Counted from the stretch's first letter, positions 1-9,025 are shown. The stretch is 64,000 nt of DNA from Candidatus Planktophila dulcis (GCF_002288225.1 NZ_CP016777.1:1054001-1118000), one strand, 5' to 3'. The notes: generated from the letters alone by a model not told the origin. Translations and numbers: made by a program.

Positions 1-199
1 CTGGGGCTGGCACAAATACACCGCAATAACCCACGATGGTGTTATCGCTTTCAGCAACAGACATGAAGCGCGTTGTGGGAATACCAGCAAACTCTTCCTT
101 GAACTGAGCTGTGTTCCAAGGAGAGTAAGGAAATAACTGCTTCTCATAGGATGCAAGAACAGGAATATCGAGAGCAATCGGTTGGCGATAGGTAATCAT
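1..199 (-). CDS. rimI: RimI-type ribosomal protein N-acetyltransferase, 5' part only
   Basis: Only the first 66 codons lie in the window; the gene continues past the left edge. The visible N-terminus begins MITYRQPIALDIPVLASYEK and holds FPYSPWN followed by an acidic FKEEF stretch, the usual start of RimI GNAT acetyltransferases, which acetylate the N-terminal amine of a ribosomal protein. The ATG overlaps the tsaB stop as ATGA, so translation is probably coupled. The order alr, tsaE, tsaB, rimI (then tsaD) is standard in actinobacteria and supports the call. The acetyl-CoA site is outside the window, so the assignment rests on the N-terminus and context. Confidence 0.75.
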   Translation of the reverse strand, partial: MITYRQPIALDIPVLASYEKQLFPYSPWNTAQFKEEFAGIPTTRFMSVAESDNTIVGYCGVFVPAP

Positions 200-729
200 G
201 TGCGCTCCGCAGTTGGAACAGCATCTGGTCTGCGCAAATACATCGGCTCTGTGACATTCTGTGAAGTGGCAAGGGCAACCAACTTCTTCATATCTGGATA
301 GTGATCGATGATAAATCCATCAACCTCCGCAGGCTTACTTACCAAAGGGCCTTCAACGCGCACACCATCTTTATAGCGAGCCCAGTAAATCTCTTTACGG
401 CGTGCGTCAATTGCCACGGTGTATTCGCTCTCTTCGATTGCAATTGCATCCAGTGAACACACTCCAATCACAGGGATGGTGCGAGCAAGTCCAAAGGTGT
501 GAGCAAAGGAGATTCCAACGCGAAGTCCAGTAAATGGTCCAGGTCCCATTCCAACAACAACCTGCTTGGGTGGATGTGAAACCTTGAGGGCTTCTGCCAC
601 CAACTCCGAAAGAGCACGACCATGATCTGTGGCGCCTTCATGGAACTTTTCAAAGAGAACGCTATCTCCGTCAATGATTCCAACGATGGTGCGCGAAGTT
701 GATGTATCAATAGCGAGCGTCAGAGTCAT
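196..729 (-). CDS. tsaB: tRNA threonylcarbamoyladenosine biosynthesis protein TsaB
   Basis: TsaB partners TsaD and TsaE in making the t6A37 modification of ANN-decoding tRNAs in the cytoplasm. The protein starts MTLTLAIDTSTS, the ASKHA-fold first strand, and has the family motif GPGPFTGLRVG at residues 62-72. At 177 residues it is somewhat shorter than many homologues (about 220), with a reduced C-terminal lobe. An upstream in-frame ATG at 747 exists, but the ATG at 729 is preferred because it overlaps the tsaE stop as ATGA and begins exactly at the conserved first strand. Its own stop overlaps the rimI start. Confidence 0.93.
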   Translation of the reverse strand: MTLTLAIDTSTSRTIVGIIDGDSVLFEKFHEGATDHGRALSELVAEALKVSHPPKQVVVGMGPGPFTGLRVGISFAHTFGLARTIPVIGVCSLDAIAIEESEYTVAIDARRKEIYWARYKDGVRVEGPLVSKPAEVDGFIIDHYPDMKKLVALATSQNVTEPMYLRRPDAVPTAERT

Positions 730-1181
730 AGCTTTAACACCTGCCATCGTGTTCCCACAGGAGTAATTGTGACTTCACGAATTTCTTCAGTGCGATCAAT
801 AACTATCTCAAGGCGCTCTTCACTTAATCGCGCAGATTCTGCCCCACCCCATTCGATAACGGTGACAGCTCCTTCTCGAGGTGAATCAAGATCAAGATCA
901 TCTAAGTACAGGGCAGCTTTGCCACCTTCTAGTAACCGATAGGCATCGACATGAATTAAGGGAAGTGGCGCCTTATGAATACGAGAGATAACAAAGGTGG
1001 GAGATGTGACATCACCGATTCCGAGGGCATCGCCAATTCCTTGCACCAGAACAGTTTTGCCAGCACCGAGTGGGCCATTGAGAAGGATGAGATCACCAGC
1101 TACGCACTGCGCACCTATGCGTTTACCGAGTGCATGCATATCGGCAGCTGTCGTTATCTTCACTGGTTGAGGATAGTTCAA
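726..1181 (-). CDS. tsaE: tRNA threonylcarbamoyladenosine biosynthesis ATPase TsaE
   Basis: TsaE is the ATPase that resets the TsaB-TsaD complex during t6A synthesis. A Walker A loop GPLGAGKT lies at residues 36-43, SPTFVIS at 60-66, HVDAYRL at 77-83 and VIEWG at 108-112, all family hallmarks. Length (151 residues) is normal. The start is uncertain: the TTG at 1181 gives MNYPQPVKITT, while a GTG at 1163 would start at the conserved KITT. Neither has a clear Shine-Dalgarno, and the T-tract of the upstream terminator abuts the TTG. It begins the tsaE-tsaB-rimI unit. Confidence 0.93.
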   Translation of the reverse strand: MNYPQPVKITTAADMHALGKRIGAQCVAGDLILLNGPLGAGKTVLVQGIGDALGIGDVTSPTFVISRIHKAPLPLIHVDAYRLLEGGKAALYLDDLDLDSPREGAVTVIEWGGAESARLSEERLEIVIDRTEEIREVTITPVGTRWQVLKL

Positions 1182-1218
1182 TAAAAAGAAGAAGGGCCCC
1201 GGTCTCCCAGGGCCCTTC
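1181..1218 (-). terminator. Rho-independent terminator after the secreted hydrolase
   Basis: A perfect 9-bp stem (GAAGGGCCC at 1191-1199 with GGGCCCTTC at 1210-1218, 10-nt loop) is followed on the minus strand by CTTCTTTTTATT. It ends the alr-liv-hydrolase transcript just before tsaE. Confidence 0.9.
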
Positions 1219-1235
1219 TCTACTTAACTTATATG

Positions 1236-2873
1236 TTACGCGAGTGACTTGAATGTCGGAACGCGGAACTTCTTGTCATAAGACAAGCCGACCTTCTTAG
1301 CAGCGGTAACGATTGGTCCCTGGATAGGGAACTTACCTGCATTGACTGCTCCTGCAACCATCTTCGCAGCAGCAAGGTACTGAGCAGATGTGAAGAGGCA
1401 GTGACCTGTACCGGCACCGACTGTGGCACCAAGATCAGGTGAACCAGCAGCAGTGAACTTGGAGTACTTAGGAGCAGTCTTTGCCCAAAGCATGACCAAC
1501 TTATTCACTGGTGCTTGGTAGTTACGTGAGCTCTTTGCAGCAGCAATTGCAGCATCTTTAGCTGCAGCAAATTGTGCGTCGTAGCCATCGATATACCACT
1601 GTGCAATTGATGCAGGTGTGTACTCATCTGATTCAGCAGCCATGATCACTGTTGGCTTTGCAATCGTTCCCTTAAGACCAATGAGTCCAGGAATCTTTGC
1701 AACAGCTGCAGCATCTGCTGTTTCACGCGGAGTTGCAGCTAGTGCGCCAAGCATGGCGTCAACTGCAGAGTTTCCACTGAATGCGAATGAGTAGATATCG
1801 CGATCTGATGCAACACGTGCTGCGTAATCAGTCTTTGAGTTATCAAATACCTTTCCACCAGTGAGCAATTCACCATCTGCGATAAGCAAGCTTCCAGCAA
1901 CTCCGACAGTTCCCATGTTTTCAAGAATTGCCACAGCTGGAGCAACAGCTAATGGATAAGTCTCAGCAGCACCTGCTGGACCTGAAGTTCCATCAACGTG
2001 CTTGCTTCGAGTTGGAATTCCAGCCATCGATCCGACTAAGAGAAGTGCAGATCGTGATGGGATTCCAGCTGCCTGAAGTGCCTTACCTGCAGGGCTTGCT
2101 GTATCTGGCCATGCGCCAGATGAAAGTCCGCCAGAGAGCTTTCCAAGAACGGTAAGAACCTTACCGATATTAGCTAACTGCTCTGTTTGGCGAGTTACTG
2201 GGTCAGTTGAATATCCACCAACCTTGATGCTTGGATCAAAGAAAGCCTTAAATCCATAGAGTGCATCACCGAAGTAGTTAATCATTGCATCACTTGGGTT
2301 AGCAGCAGGACAAGCTAAGACAACACCATCTACAAGATCAGGGTTTGTCTCAGCAAGCTTCTGTGAGTGCATTGATCCAAGTGAATCTCCCCACGCAACA
2401 ACCTTCTTTGTCGTTGGGAACTTCTTCTTAAATGCGGCAATTAACTCAACGTTTGCAGCAAGTGCTTCCTTAACGTTCAAGCTCTGTCGAGAGAAACCAG
2501 AACCTGCAACGCCGTAGCCAGCTGCAACAAGTGCGTTGACTACAGAGAGATCACCTGAAGATGAACGAGGACCAGGCTCAGCCGCATTGGTAATTGTGTA
2601 TGGGCCAACTGGTGCAAGAGTTGCTGGGATGTTGATTGCTGGGCGAATTCCGTGGGACCAGATAAATACTGTTCCGTTGAAGTTCGCTGCTGCGATCATG
2701 AGGTAAGGAGCGCCATCAGCACCCGCACCTGCGCACTGAGTTACATAACTTGCAGTTGCGCACTGTGGGTCAGCTGCCTGAGCAACTGATGGGATTCCGA
2801 TTACTGCTGTAGCAACAAGTGCTGCAGATGCAACAGTTGTTATTACACGTGATTTTTTAAATGAGATTTTCAT
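1236..2873 (-). CDS. Secreted alpha/beta-hydrolase, Sec signal peptide
   Basis: This 545-residue protein starts with a basic, hydrophobic signal peptide ending AQA before residue 34 and has no lipobox cysteine, so it is probably released or wall-associated. The mature part looks like an alpha/beta-hydrolase: an SHG oxyanion-type motif at 73-75, the nucleophile elbow GDSLG at 162-166 (Ser164), a likely acid at Asp415 (AAESDEY) and a likely His490 (GTGHC). The substrate cannot be read from sequence; ester or amide cleavage is likely. The ATG overlaps the livK stop as TAATG, so it is translationally coupled to a solute-binding protein. This suggests it releases a product imported by the Liv system. 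A terminator follows at 1191-1218. Confidence 0.8.
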   Translation of the reverse strand: MKISFKKSRVITTVASAALVATAVIGIPSVAQAADPQCATASYVTQCAGAGADGAPYLMIAAANFNGTVFIWSHGIRPAINIPATLAPVGPYTITNAAEPGPRSSSGDLSVVNALVAAGYGVAGSGFSRQSLNVKEALAANVELIAAFKKKFPTTKKVVAWGDSLGSMHSQKLAETNPDLVDGVVLACPAANPSDAMINYFGDALYGFKAFFDPSIKVGGYSTDPVTRQTEQLANIGKVLTVLGKLSGGLSSGAWPDTASPAGKALQAAGIPSRSALLLVGSMAGIPTRSKHVDGTSGPAGAAETYPLAVAPAVAILENMGTVGVAGSLLIADGELLTGGKVFDNSKTDYAARVASDRDIYSFAFSGNSAVDAMLGALAATPRETADAAAVAKIPGLIGLKGTIAKPTVIMAAESDEYTPASIAQWYIDGYDAQFAAAKDAAIAAAKSSRNYQAPVNKLVMLWAKTAPKYSKFTAAGSPDLGATVGAGTGHCLFTSAQYLAAAKMVAGAVNAGKFPIQGPIVTAAKKVGLSYDKKFRVPTFKSLA

Positions 2874-4171
2874 TAGTTTGGTAATCCCTTCGCAGGCATT
2901 GCTGGACGCTTGTATGTTGATTCAACAACTGGACCATTGCCTGAGTCTGTGGTGTACACGGTGTACTTGCCACCATCTGGCTTAAGTGCTCCAGTTTGGT
3001 CATATGTTCCAATCCAGTATCCAGTTGCACCTACGTGTGATGTTGCTGAATAACCAAGTGGAGTGAGGAATGGGTTAGCAAAAGATGCACCCTTTGACTC
3101 AATTGCCTTAATCAATCCGGCACGTGTGAGGCTTGATCCAGCTGCTTGCAGAGCCTGCACTGCTACGAATGCATTAGACATACCTGCGACAACGTTATTG
3201 TCGAAAGTCTGTGTTGGCTGAGCTGTTGCATAGATTGACTGGAACAACTTGATGTATTCATCAGTTGCATCTGTTGGAGCGGGAGCGAAAGAGAAGCCCT
3301 TTGCACCGAAGAGAAGTGGGACATATGCCTTGTTAGTAGCTGCGATTGTTGTTGCATCGCCACCAACTGAGCCGAGTACCCACTGAGTCTTGAACTGCGC
3401 TGCATATGCGTTAGCAAGTGCTGCAGTTGAAGCTGATGAGACACCGAAGAGAACTGTTACTTCAGCGCCAGATGCCTTGAGCTTTGAGATCCAGCCAGCA
3501 CCTGTTGCAGGTAGTGACTGTGATCCTGATGCGTAAGGAATATATGTTCCGAATGTGATGCCTGCCTGCTTAAAGCCTGCGAGCGCATCGCGACCGAAGT
3601 CATCATCCTGATAGATAAGTGCAAGCTTCTTATCTGCATACTTATCTTTCAGGAACTTACCCATGATTTTTGCTTCCATTTGATAGGAAGGAAGGATTGA
3701 GAATGTTGTTGGGTATGCCTTCTTATCTGCGAATCCGCTAAATCCTGTGTTGACGAAGAGTGATGGGATGCCGCGCTTTGCTAGCTGTGTTGATGCTGAA
3801 ATCGCTTTTGTGCTCGCGGTTCCAAGAGTTCCAACAAGAGCAAAGACTTTATCCTTCAAGATGAGCTCGTTCGCCTTGGCGACAGCAGTTGTTGGAATGT
3901 ATTGGTCATCTTTGACTACCAAAGTAATCTTGCGACCATTTACTCCACCATTTGCATTGACGTAATCGAAGTACGCCTTCATTGCGCCTGGAATCTTGTT
4001 ATAACCAGGTGATGCGATACCAGTCAGTGGGACAGTGATGCCCAACTTGATTGTTGTCGAAGTTAAACCTGGATCAGATGCTGCTTGTGCTGGTAACGAG
4101 CTAGCCGTCATTGCTGCAACTGCTAGCACCGCAGAAGTTAGAGCTAACTTCCGACGATTTGTTCGGATCAT
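2873..4171 (-). CDS. livK: Branched-chain amino-acid-type ABC transporter substrate-binding protein
   Basis: A type I periplasmic-binding fold (Peripla_BP_6/LivK-like) of 432 residues. The signal peptide (basic NRRK, hydrophobic 9-24, AQA cleavage near 30/31) lacks a lipobox cysteine. The mature start TIKLGITVPLTG is the classic first strand of this family, and GVNGRKITLVVKDDQY is its second. ATG at 4171 has an AAGGA Shine-Dalgarno. It follows livM by 48 nt and precedes the hydrolase with a TAATG overlap. LivK-like proteins bind amino acids, amides, urea or other small solutes; the ligand here is not deducible. The missing lipid anchor is odd for a single-membrane organism. Confidence 0.9.
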   Translation of the reverse strand: MIRTNRRKLALTSAVLAVAAMTASSLPAQAASDPGLTSTTIKLGITVPLTGIASPGYNKIPGAMKAYFDYVNANGGVNGRKITLVVKDDQYIPTTAVAKANELILKDKVFALVGTLGTASTKAISASTQLAKRGIPSLFVNTGFSGFADKKAYPTTFSILPSYQMEAKIMGKFLKDKYADKKLALIYQDDDFGRDALAGFKQAGITFGTYIPYASGSQSLPATGAGWISKLKASGAEVTVLFGVSSASTAALANAYAAQFKTQWVLGSVGGDATTIAATNKAYVPLLFGAKGFSFAPAPTDATDEYIKLFQSIYATAQPTQTFDNNVVAGMSNAFVAVQALQAAGSSLTRAGLIKAIESKGASFANPFLTPLGYSATSHVGATGYWIGTYDQTGALKPDGGKYTVYTTDSGNGPVVESTYKRPAMPAKGLPN

Positions 4172-4219
4172 GTCATTCCTTCCATCGAGGGCCTCTAGGT
4201 ATTTCCCTAAAGGGATGTT

Positions 4220-5197
4220 CTAACGCTTTGCTCGCTTTTCATGGCGCGCACGCATTTGTTCGACAGGGCCATTTGGGACAAAGAGCACTGTCAAAATCAG
4301 TAACGTACTAACCAAGAGACCGGGCAAGTTATTGGCAACGCTCTCTGAGCTTTCGAAACGATGAACCACCGTATCGACGATCTCAGGTATTGCTACCAGT
4401 GTCACTGCCCCAATCATTACGCCTCCGAGGGTAGTAACGCCAGATAGCACTGCGCCTGTCGCCAGAGAAAATGAGAGGGCAAGAGGGAAGGCACCGGGTG
4501 ATACGGTGCTGATGGTCATGGCTAAAAGGGCTCCTGCAAGGCCTGCAAGGCCTGCGCTGACGGTAAATGCCAGCACTTTATTGCGCCCCACGTTTATACC
4601 TGCAAGTTCGGCTGCAACATCATTTCCTCGCACAGCCTTCCAGCTCCTACCGTAACGAGAGTTCATAACATTTCGTAACCAATAAATGGCGATGAGGGCT
4701 GCCAGGGATGCAATCCAGAAGAACCACTTGTATTGGGTGAACTCTTCTCCAAGAAATGATGGTGGTGTTCCAATATCAAAGAGTAACCCTTGCTCTCCAC
4801 CAAGAATAGTAAATTGATTTGCAATCGATGGAAGACCAATAGCAAGTGCAAGAGTTGTGCCAGCTAAGTAAGGACCACTTAATCGAGCCGCTGCTAATCC
4901 AAGGAGATAGCCACCGAGTGCTGCAGCAAGCACGGCAATGCAGAATGTTAACCAGACTGGTGCTCCCCATTCATTGCGCGAAAGTGCTGCTGCATATCCG
5001 CCAATTGCAAGTAGGGCGCCATGACCCAAAGAAACTTGACCGGAATAACCGGTGAGAAGAATTATTGAAGCAATTGCAATGACATAGATTGCAACAGTTG
5101 CGCCTTGGAAAACACGTAACTCATCAACTCTATTACTCAAAAGAAAGAGAATTACTCCAAAGATAATGAAGGTGAAGAGTGGATGTTTCTTAAGCAC
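4220..5197 (-). CDS. livM: Branched-chain amino-acid-type ABC transporter permease LivM
   Basis: An integral membrane protein of 325 residues with about nine to ten hydrophobic segments and the LivM landmarks ILLTGYSGQVSLGHGALLAIGGYAA near 45-70 and a cytoplasmic coupling loop near 185-215 (RGNDVAAELAGINVGRNKVLAF). It pairs with LivH to form the transport channel. The start is GTG at 5197, overlapping the livH stop by 8 nt, with AGG upstream. The C-terminus is rich in Arg and Lys. Confidence 0.93.
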   Translation of the reverse strand: MLKKHPLFTFIIFGVILFLLSNRVDELRVFQGATVAIYVIAIASIILLTGYSGQVSLGHGALLAIGGYAAALSRNEWGAPVWLTFCIAVLAAALGGYLLGLAAARLSGPYLAGTTLALAIGLPSIANQFTILGGEQGLLFDIGTPPSFLGEEFTQYKWFFWIASLAALIAIYWLRNVMNSRYGRSWKAVRGNDVAAELAGINVGRNKVLAFTVSAGLAGLAGALLAMTISTVSPGAFPLALSFSLATGAVLSGVTTLGGVMIGAVTLVAIPEIVDTVVHRFESSESVANNLPGLLVSTLLILTVLFVPNGPVEQMRARHEKRAKR

Positions 5198-6098
5198 GGC
5201 GACCTGCCTTTGATCCGATAAATCCTTGAGGGCGCACTAAGAGCACAAGCAAGAGAAGAGCAAAGGCGACTATAAAGACAAGAGTTCCACTGATATAGAT
5301 CTGAACTACCGCTAAGACCAATCCGAGGACCACAGCGCCTAGAACTGCACCAGGTAGCGATTCAAGTCCACCAATAACTGCTGCAATAAATCCAAAGGTG
5401 AGTAGAAGACTAAATTCAAGAGAATCAGGTGAGATAGCACCTGTTCCATTCACAGTTTGCAGAAGTCCTGCTGCAGCTCCCGCTGCTCCCGCAATCGCCC
5501 AGCCGATGGTGCGAATTGCTCCCACTCTGATTCCAGCAAGCTGTGCAATCTCCGGTGAATATGCCGATGCTCGAAGTGAAAGACCCAAATTAGTCTTCTG
5601 AAAGATAAACCCAAGGATGATCACCATTCCGACAACTGTGAGCAGAACCAGTAAATTCATTGGCGAGAGCGCAATGGTCTCTTCGCCCACTTTAAATCCA
5701 ACTTTTGAAAGTGGTGGTTGAATCTGAATATCTTGATTACCCCAAATAAATCCTATGGTTGCTCGAATAACTCCAAGTAACCCCAGAGTGGCGATAATCG
5801 GAACTATGCCGGCAACAGGTCCGGAAGTACTGTGTTTAATCAGAGTGCGGATCAAGAGAATTTCAACCAGTGCACTAAAGAGAGCACCAAGGATCATCGC
5901 TAATGGGAGAGCAATCCAAAAGTTTCCAGTTTTTTGCACTAACTCAAAACCGATATAGGTGGAGAGCAGAGCCATTCCAGCTTGAGCAAAGTTGATCACG
6001 CGCGTTGAGCGCCATACCAAAACCATGGCAATCGCCATCAGCGCATAGATGGATCCTGCACCGATTCCGATTAAGAGCATATTAAAAAATTGAATCAT
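5190..6098 (-). CDS. livH: Branched-chain amino-acid-type ABC transporter permease LivH
   Basis: A 302-residue inner-membrane permease of the LivH family. It begins with a membrane segment containing IGAGSIYALMAIAMVLVWRST and shows the coupling-loop pattern RASAYSPEIAQLAGI near 180-195. It forms the heterodimeric channel with LivM. The ATG overlaps the livF stop as TGATG, so livF, livH and livM are translationally linked. Length is typical for the family. Confidence 0.93.
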   Translation of the reverse strand: MIQFFNMLLIGIGAGSIYALMAIAMVLVWRSTRVINFAQAGMALLSTYIGFELVQKTGNFWIALPLAMILGALFSALVEILLIRTLIKHSTSGPVAGIVPIIATLGLLGVIRATIGFIWGNQDIQIQPPLSKVGFKVGEETIALSPMNLLVLLTVVGMVIILGFIFQKTNLGLSLRASAYSPEIAQLAGIRVGAIRTIGWAIAGAAGAAAGLLQTVNGTGAISPDSLEFSLLLTFGFIAAVIGGLESLPGAVLGAVVLGLVLAVVQIYISGTLVFIVAFALLLLVLLVRPQGFIGSKAGRRA

Positions 6099-6808
6099 CA
6101 GTACCCCAAGTAAGCAGCGCGCACTGCTGGGTCGGCGATGAGGTCTGCTGCGCTTCCAGAAGTTGCAACACGTCCCAAGTTAAGAACAACTGCAGTATCT
6201 GCAATCTTCAGGGCTCCCATTGCATTCTGTTCAACCAAGACAACCGTCAGACCCATTGAGTCCACAATGCCACGGATAGTTTGAAGAATCTGTTCAATCA
6301 CAAGAGGAGCAAGTCCAAGTGAGGGTTCATCAAGGAGCAAAAGATTTGGCTTAGACATTAAAGCGCGACCGATTGCAAGCATCTGACGTTCTCCGCCCGA
6401 TAACGTATCTGCGCGCTGGCTAAGGCGCTCACCTAAACGTGGAAAGAGTTCAAGGGCTTGCTTCTTAGATTCTGCAGCTTCCTTCTTATTGCGACGCCAG
6501 AGAGCTCCTAAATCGAGATTTTCTTCAACGGTAAGTTCTGCAACAACTGACTTTCCTTCAGAGACATGCGAGACACCGCTTCGCACATGAGACTCTGGCT
6601 TGCCATGCAAAAGATTGTGATCGCCCCAATGCGCACTTCCTTCTGTTGCCTTATTAAGTCCTGAGAGAGTGCGCAGCAAAGTGGATTTACCAGCACCATT
6701 GGCGCCAATGACTGCAGAGAGCTTTCCAGTTTCAACGGCAAATGAGACTTCACTGATTGCACGGATTGCACCGTGATCAACGGTGAGATCTTTAATAACG
6801 AGGCTCAA
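6098..6808 (-). CDS. livF: Branched-chain amino-acid-type ABC transporter ATPase LivF
   Basis: ABC ATPase with Walker A GANGAGKST at residues 35-43, the signature TLSGGERQ and Walker B LLLLDEPSLGLAP, ending AAYLGY as LivF proteins do. The preferred start is TTG at 6808, one base after the livG stop, giving MSLVIKDLTV, which matches the usual family N-terminus. An upstream in-frame TTG at 6838 would add ten residues overlapping livG and is less likely. It energises LivHM together with LivG. The 236-residue length is normal. Confidence 0.9.
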   Translation of the reverse strand: MSLVIKDLTVDHGAIRAISEVSFAVETGKLSAVIGANGAGKSTLLRTLSGLNKATEGSAHWGDHNLLHGKPESHVRSGVSHVSEGKSVVAELTVEENLDLGALWRRNKKEAAESKKQALELFPRLGERLSQRADTLSGGERQMLAIGRALMSKPNLLLLDEPSLGLAPLVIEQILQTIRGIVDSMGLTVVLVEQNAMGALKIADTAVVLNLGRVATSGSAADLIADPAVRAAYLGY

Positions 6809-6809
6809 C

Positions 6810-7574
6810 TTATGCCCCCGTTCCAAGGTAGGCGGCAATCACTGCTGGATCACGGCGCACAACATCTGCTGATCCACTTGAAATAACTTCACCGAAGTTG
6901 AGAACATAGAGGCGATCACAGACTGACATCACTACATCCATATGGTGTTCGACAATTAAGACAGACATATGGGCCGTCAAATTACGAATCAGCCCATTCA
7001 TCCATTCAATATCTTGAGGACCCAATCCGCCTGCAGGTTCATCAAGCATCAATACCTTGGGTTCGCTTACAAGTGCTCGTGCAATAGCTACTCGCTTAGT
7101 ATCAGGATAAGAAAGTGTGTTTGCGCGACGATGAGCAAGTGCTCCTGCATAAACGCGCTCAAGGGCAGCCATAGAACGATCTGCAAGGTCTGCTTCATCT
7201 TTTGTATTGCGTCCAAAGCTTGCAGAAATCAAACCAGTCTTTGCAAACTTCTGAGCACCAATCATGACATTCTCAAGAACTGTCAGATCTGGAAAGAGAC
7301 CGACTCCTTGCAGAGTTCGTGCAATTCCAAGATCGGCTAATTCATCGGTGCGTGGCCATGAACGTTGCTTACCTTCAAATGAGAATGTTCCAGAATCTGG
7401 AGTAACCAGACCGCAGATAGCGTTAAAGAGAGTTGTCTTGCCAGCACCGTTTGGACCAATAACTCCAACAACTTCTCTCTCATTCAGCTGCAGATAAACA
7501 TCATGCAGAGCGCGAAGTCCCCCGAAGGAGACAGAGACTCGTTCGGCGTGGAGAAGGGGCGTATTAGTAGACAT
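6810..7574 (-). CDS. livG: Branched-chain amino-acid-type ABC transporter ATPase LivG
   Basis: ABC ATPase partner of LivF, 254 residues from the ATG at 7574 ([19 protein letters not shown]). An upstream in-frame start at 7598 lies deeper in alr and is not favoured. Walker A GPNGAGKTT and Walker B VLMLDEPAGGLGP are intact, and RTLQGVGLFPDLTVLENV matches LivG proteins. The signature loop reads LSYPDTKRVAIARAL instead of the usual LSYGQQRRLEIARAL, so the glycine of the signature is replaced; the transporter may still be active because LivF is canonical. The start lies 11 nt inside the end of alr, which ties this module to the cell-wall operon. Confidence 0.9.
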   Translation of the reverse strand: MSTNTPLLHAERVSVSFGGLRALHDVYLQLNEREVVGVIGPNGAGKTTLFNAICGLVTPDSGTFSFEGKQRSWPRTDELADLGIARTLQGVGLFPDLTVLENVMIGAQKFAKTGLISASFGRNTKDEADLADRSMAALERVYAGALAHRRANTLSYPDTKRVAIARALVSEPKVLMLDEPAGGLGPQDIEWMNGLIRNLTAHMSVLIVEHHMDVVMSVCDRLYVLNFGEVISSGSADVVRRDPAVIAAYLGTGA

Positions 7575-8667
7575 GAGCTGAATAGATTCTAGGCACACGA
7601 GGACCGATTCGTGTCACTATCTCGTAATTAATTGAGTGTGAGGCTGCTCCCCAATCATCGGCTGTGTATTCACCATGGGAGCTATTACCGAAGACGACGA
7701 CCCAATCCCCCGACTTAGCCTTTGATGCAGCCCCTAAATCCACAACGAATTGATCCATTGAGACACGACCAATAATCGGTGATTTCTTACCTGAGAACCA
7801 GATACCTGCATCATGAGCAACGCGTGGAATTCCATCTGCATAACCCATCGCAATCACACCTAGCTTGGTATCGGCACTGGTGCTCTCTGTTGCTCCATAC
7901 CCAACGGGTGTGTGAGCTGGAACTTCTTTTACTAAATAGAGAGCTGCCCGTAATTGCATTGCAGGTCGAAGTCCAAGTGATTGTGAATTACCAAGAGTTA
8001 TCACATCAGGTGATAACCCATACATAGCAATACCTGTGCGGACCATGTCGAATGCAGCAGCGTGATTCTTCAAGGTTGCAGCAGAGTTAGATAAATGGCG
8101 AATGACATCGGTAAATCCAAGTTCGTGCACACGTGCAACCATCTTGTTAAAGCGATCCATCTGATCAGAGTTCTGTTTCTCATCCGGCTCATCAGCGCGT
8201 GCAAAGTGGGAGAAAATTCCAACAATCTCCACATTCACAAGATGCGAGGCCGTAAGTGAGTCCCATTCACCAAGGAATCCACCACGTGACATTCCTGTAT
8301 CAACCTCTAAATGCACCTTGGCCTTCTTTGAAGTCGATGCATCAGAAATCTCTTTTAGGGCTGCAAGAGATGCAACAGCTATTTCAATATCAAGTTCTAT
8401 CGCCTTCTTAAAATCTGATCCAGGTTGCACAAGCCATGCCAAGATGGGTGCATCAATTCCTGCCTCACGAAGAGCGATTGCTTCTTCAAGAAGTGCCACA
8501 CCTAAATAATCAGCACCTGCAGAAAGTGCTGCCTGTGCAACAGGAACAAGTCCATGTCCATAGGCATCAGCCTTCACAACTGCGAGCAGCTTTGTTCCAG
8601 CTGCCTTCTTTAACAACTCAACATTGTGCTTAATTGCGCTGAGATCAACGATTGCCTCTGCTCTCAT
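7564..8667 (-). CDS. alr: Alanine racemase
   Basis: PLP enzyme interconverting L- and D-alanine for peptidoglycan, 367 residues. The PLP lysine is Lys32 in [11 protein letters not shown], the second-subunit tyrosine region is VGYGATES, and [10 protein letters not shown] is the conserved C-terminal domain motif. The ATG overlaps the acpS stop as ATGA. In many actinobacteria alr directly precedes tsaE-tsaB; here a liv-hydrolase block of about 6.4 kb lies between them. Confidence 0.96.
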   Translation of the reverse strand: MRAEAIVDLSAIKHNVELLKKAAGTKLLAVVKADAYGHGLVPVAQAALSAGADYLGVALLEEAIALREAGIDAPILAWLVQPGSDFKKAIELDIEIAVASLAALKEISDASTSKKAKVHLEVDTGMSRGGFLGEWDSLTASHLVNVEIVGIFSHFARADEPDEKQNSDQMDRFNKMVARVHELGFTDVIRHLSNSAATLKNHAAAFDMVRTGIAMYGLSPDVITLGNSQSLGLRPAMQLRAALYLVKEVPAHTPVGYGATESTSADTKLGVIAMGYADGIPRVAHDAGIWFSGKKSPIIGRVSMDQFVVDLGAASKAKSGDWVVVFGNSSHGEYTADDWGAASHSINYEIVTRIGPRVPRIYSAHVY

Positions 8668-9005
8668 CGCTCAAGCACCACCATGGCGGATGCAATTCCA
8701 GCATCGTGTGACAGTGAGAGATGCACCTGTGCGCCATCAACAAGATCTGCAATCTCACCGCGGAAGAGAAATTCAGGTTTTCCATTCGGTTGATTAATCA
8801 CTTCAGCATCATGCCAGTGCAAACCATGGCTTGGGCTCAACGCTTTATAGAGAGCCTCTTTAGCAGCAAAGCGTGCAGCAAGTGATTGTGAAGATAGCGT
8901 GCGCTCTGATTCTGTAAAGAGCTTCTCGCGTAACCCTGGTGTGCGCTCTAAGGATTCAAGGAATCGTGCAATATCCACGACATCGATGCCGATTCCATCA
9001 ATCAT
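8664..9005 (-). CDS. acpS: Holo-[acyl-carrier-protein] synthase
   Basis: Transfers 4'-phosphopantetheine from CoA to ACP for fatty-acid synthesis. The 113-residue protein has the Mg2+-binding Asp8 in GIGIDVVDI and Glu50 in [12 protein letters not shown], plus HLSLSHD near the C-terminus, all diagnostic of AcpS. It sits 20 nt after the PAP2 gene and overlaps alr by 4 nt, within the glmM-glmS-acpS-alr operon. Confidence 0.95.
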   Translation of the reverse strand: MIDGIGIDVVDIARFLESLERTPGLREKLFTESERTLSSQSLAARFAAKEALYKALSPSHGLHWHDAEVINQPNGKPEFLFRGEIADLVDGAQVHLSLSHDAGIASAMVVLER

Positions 9006-9025
9006 GGGAGTGAGTGTATTAGCCC

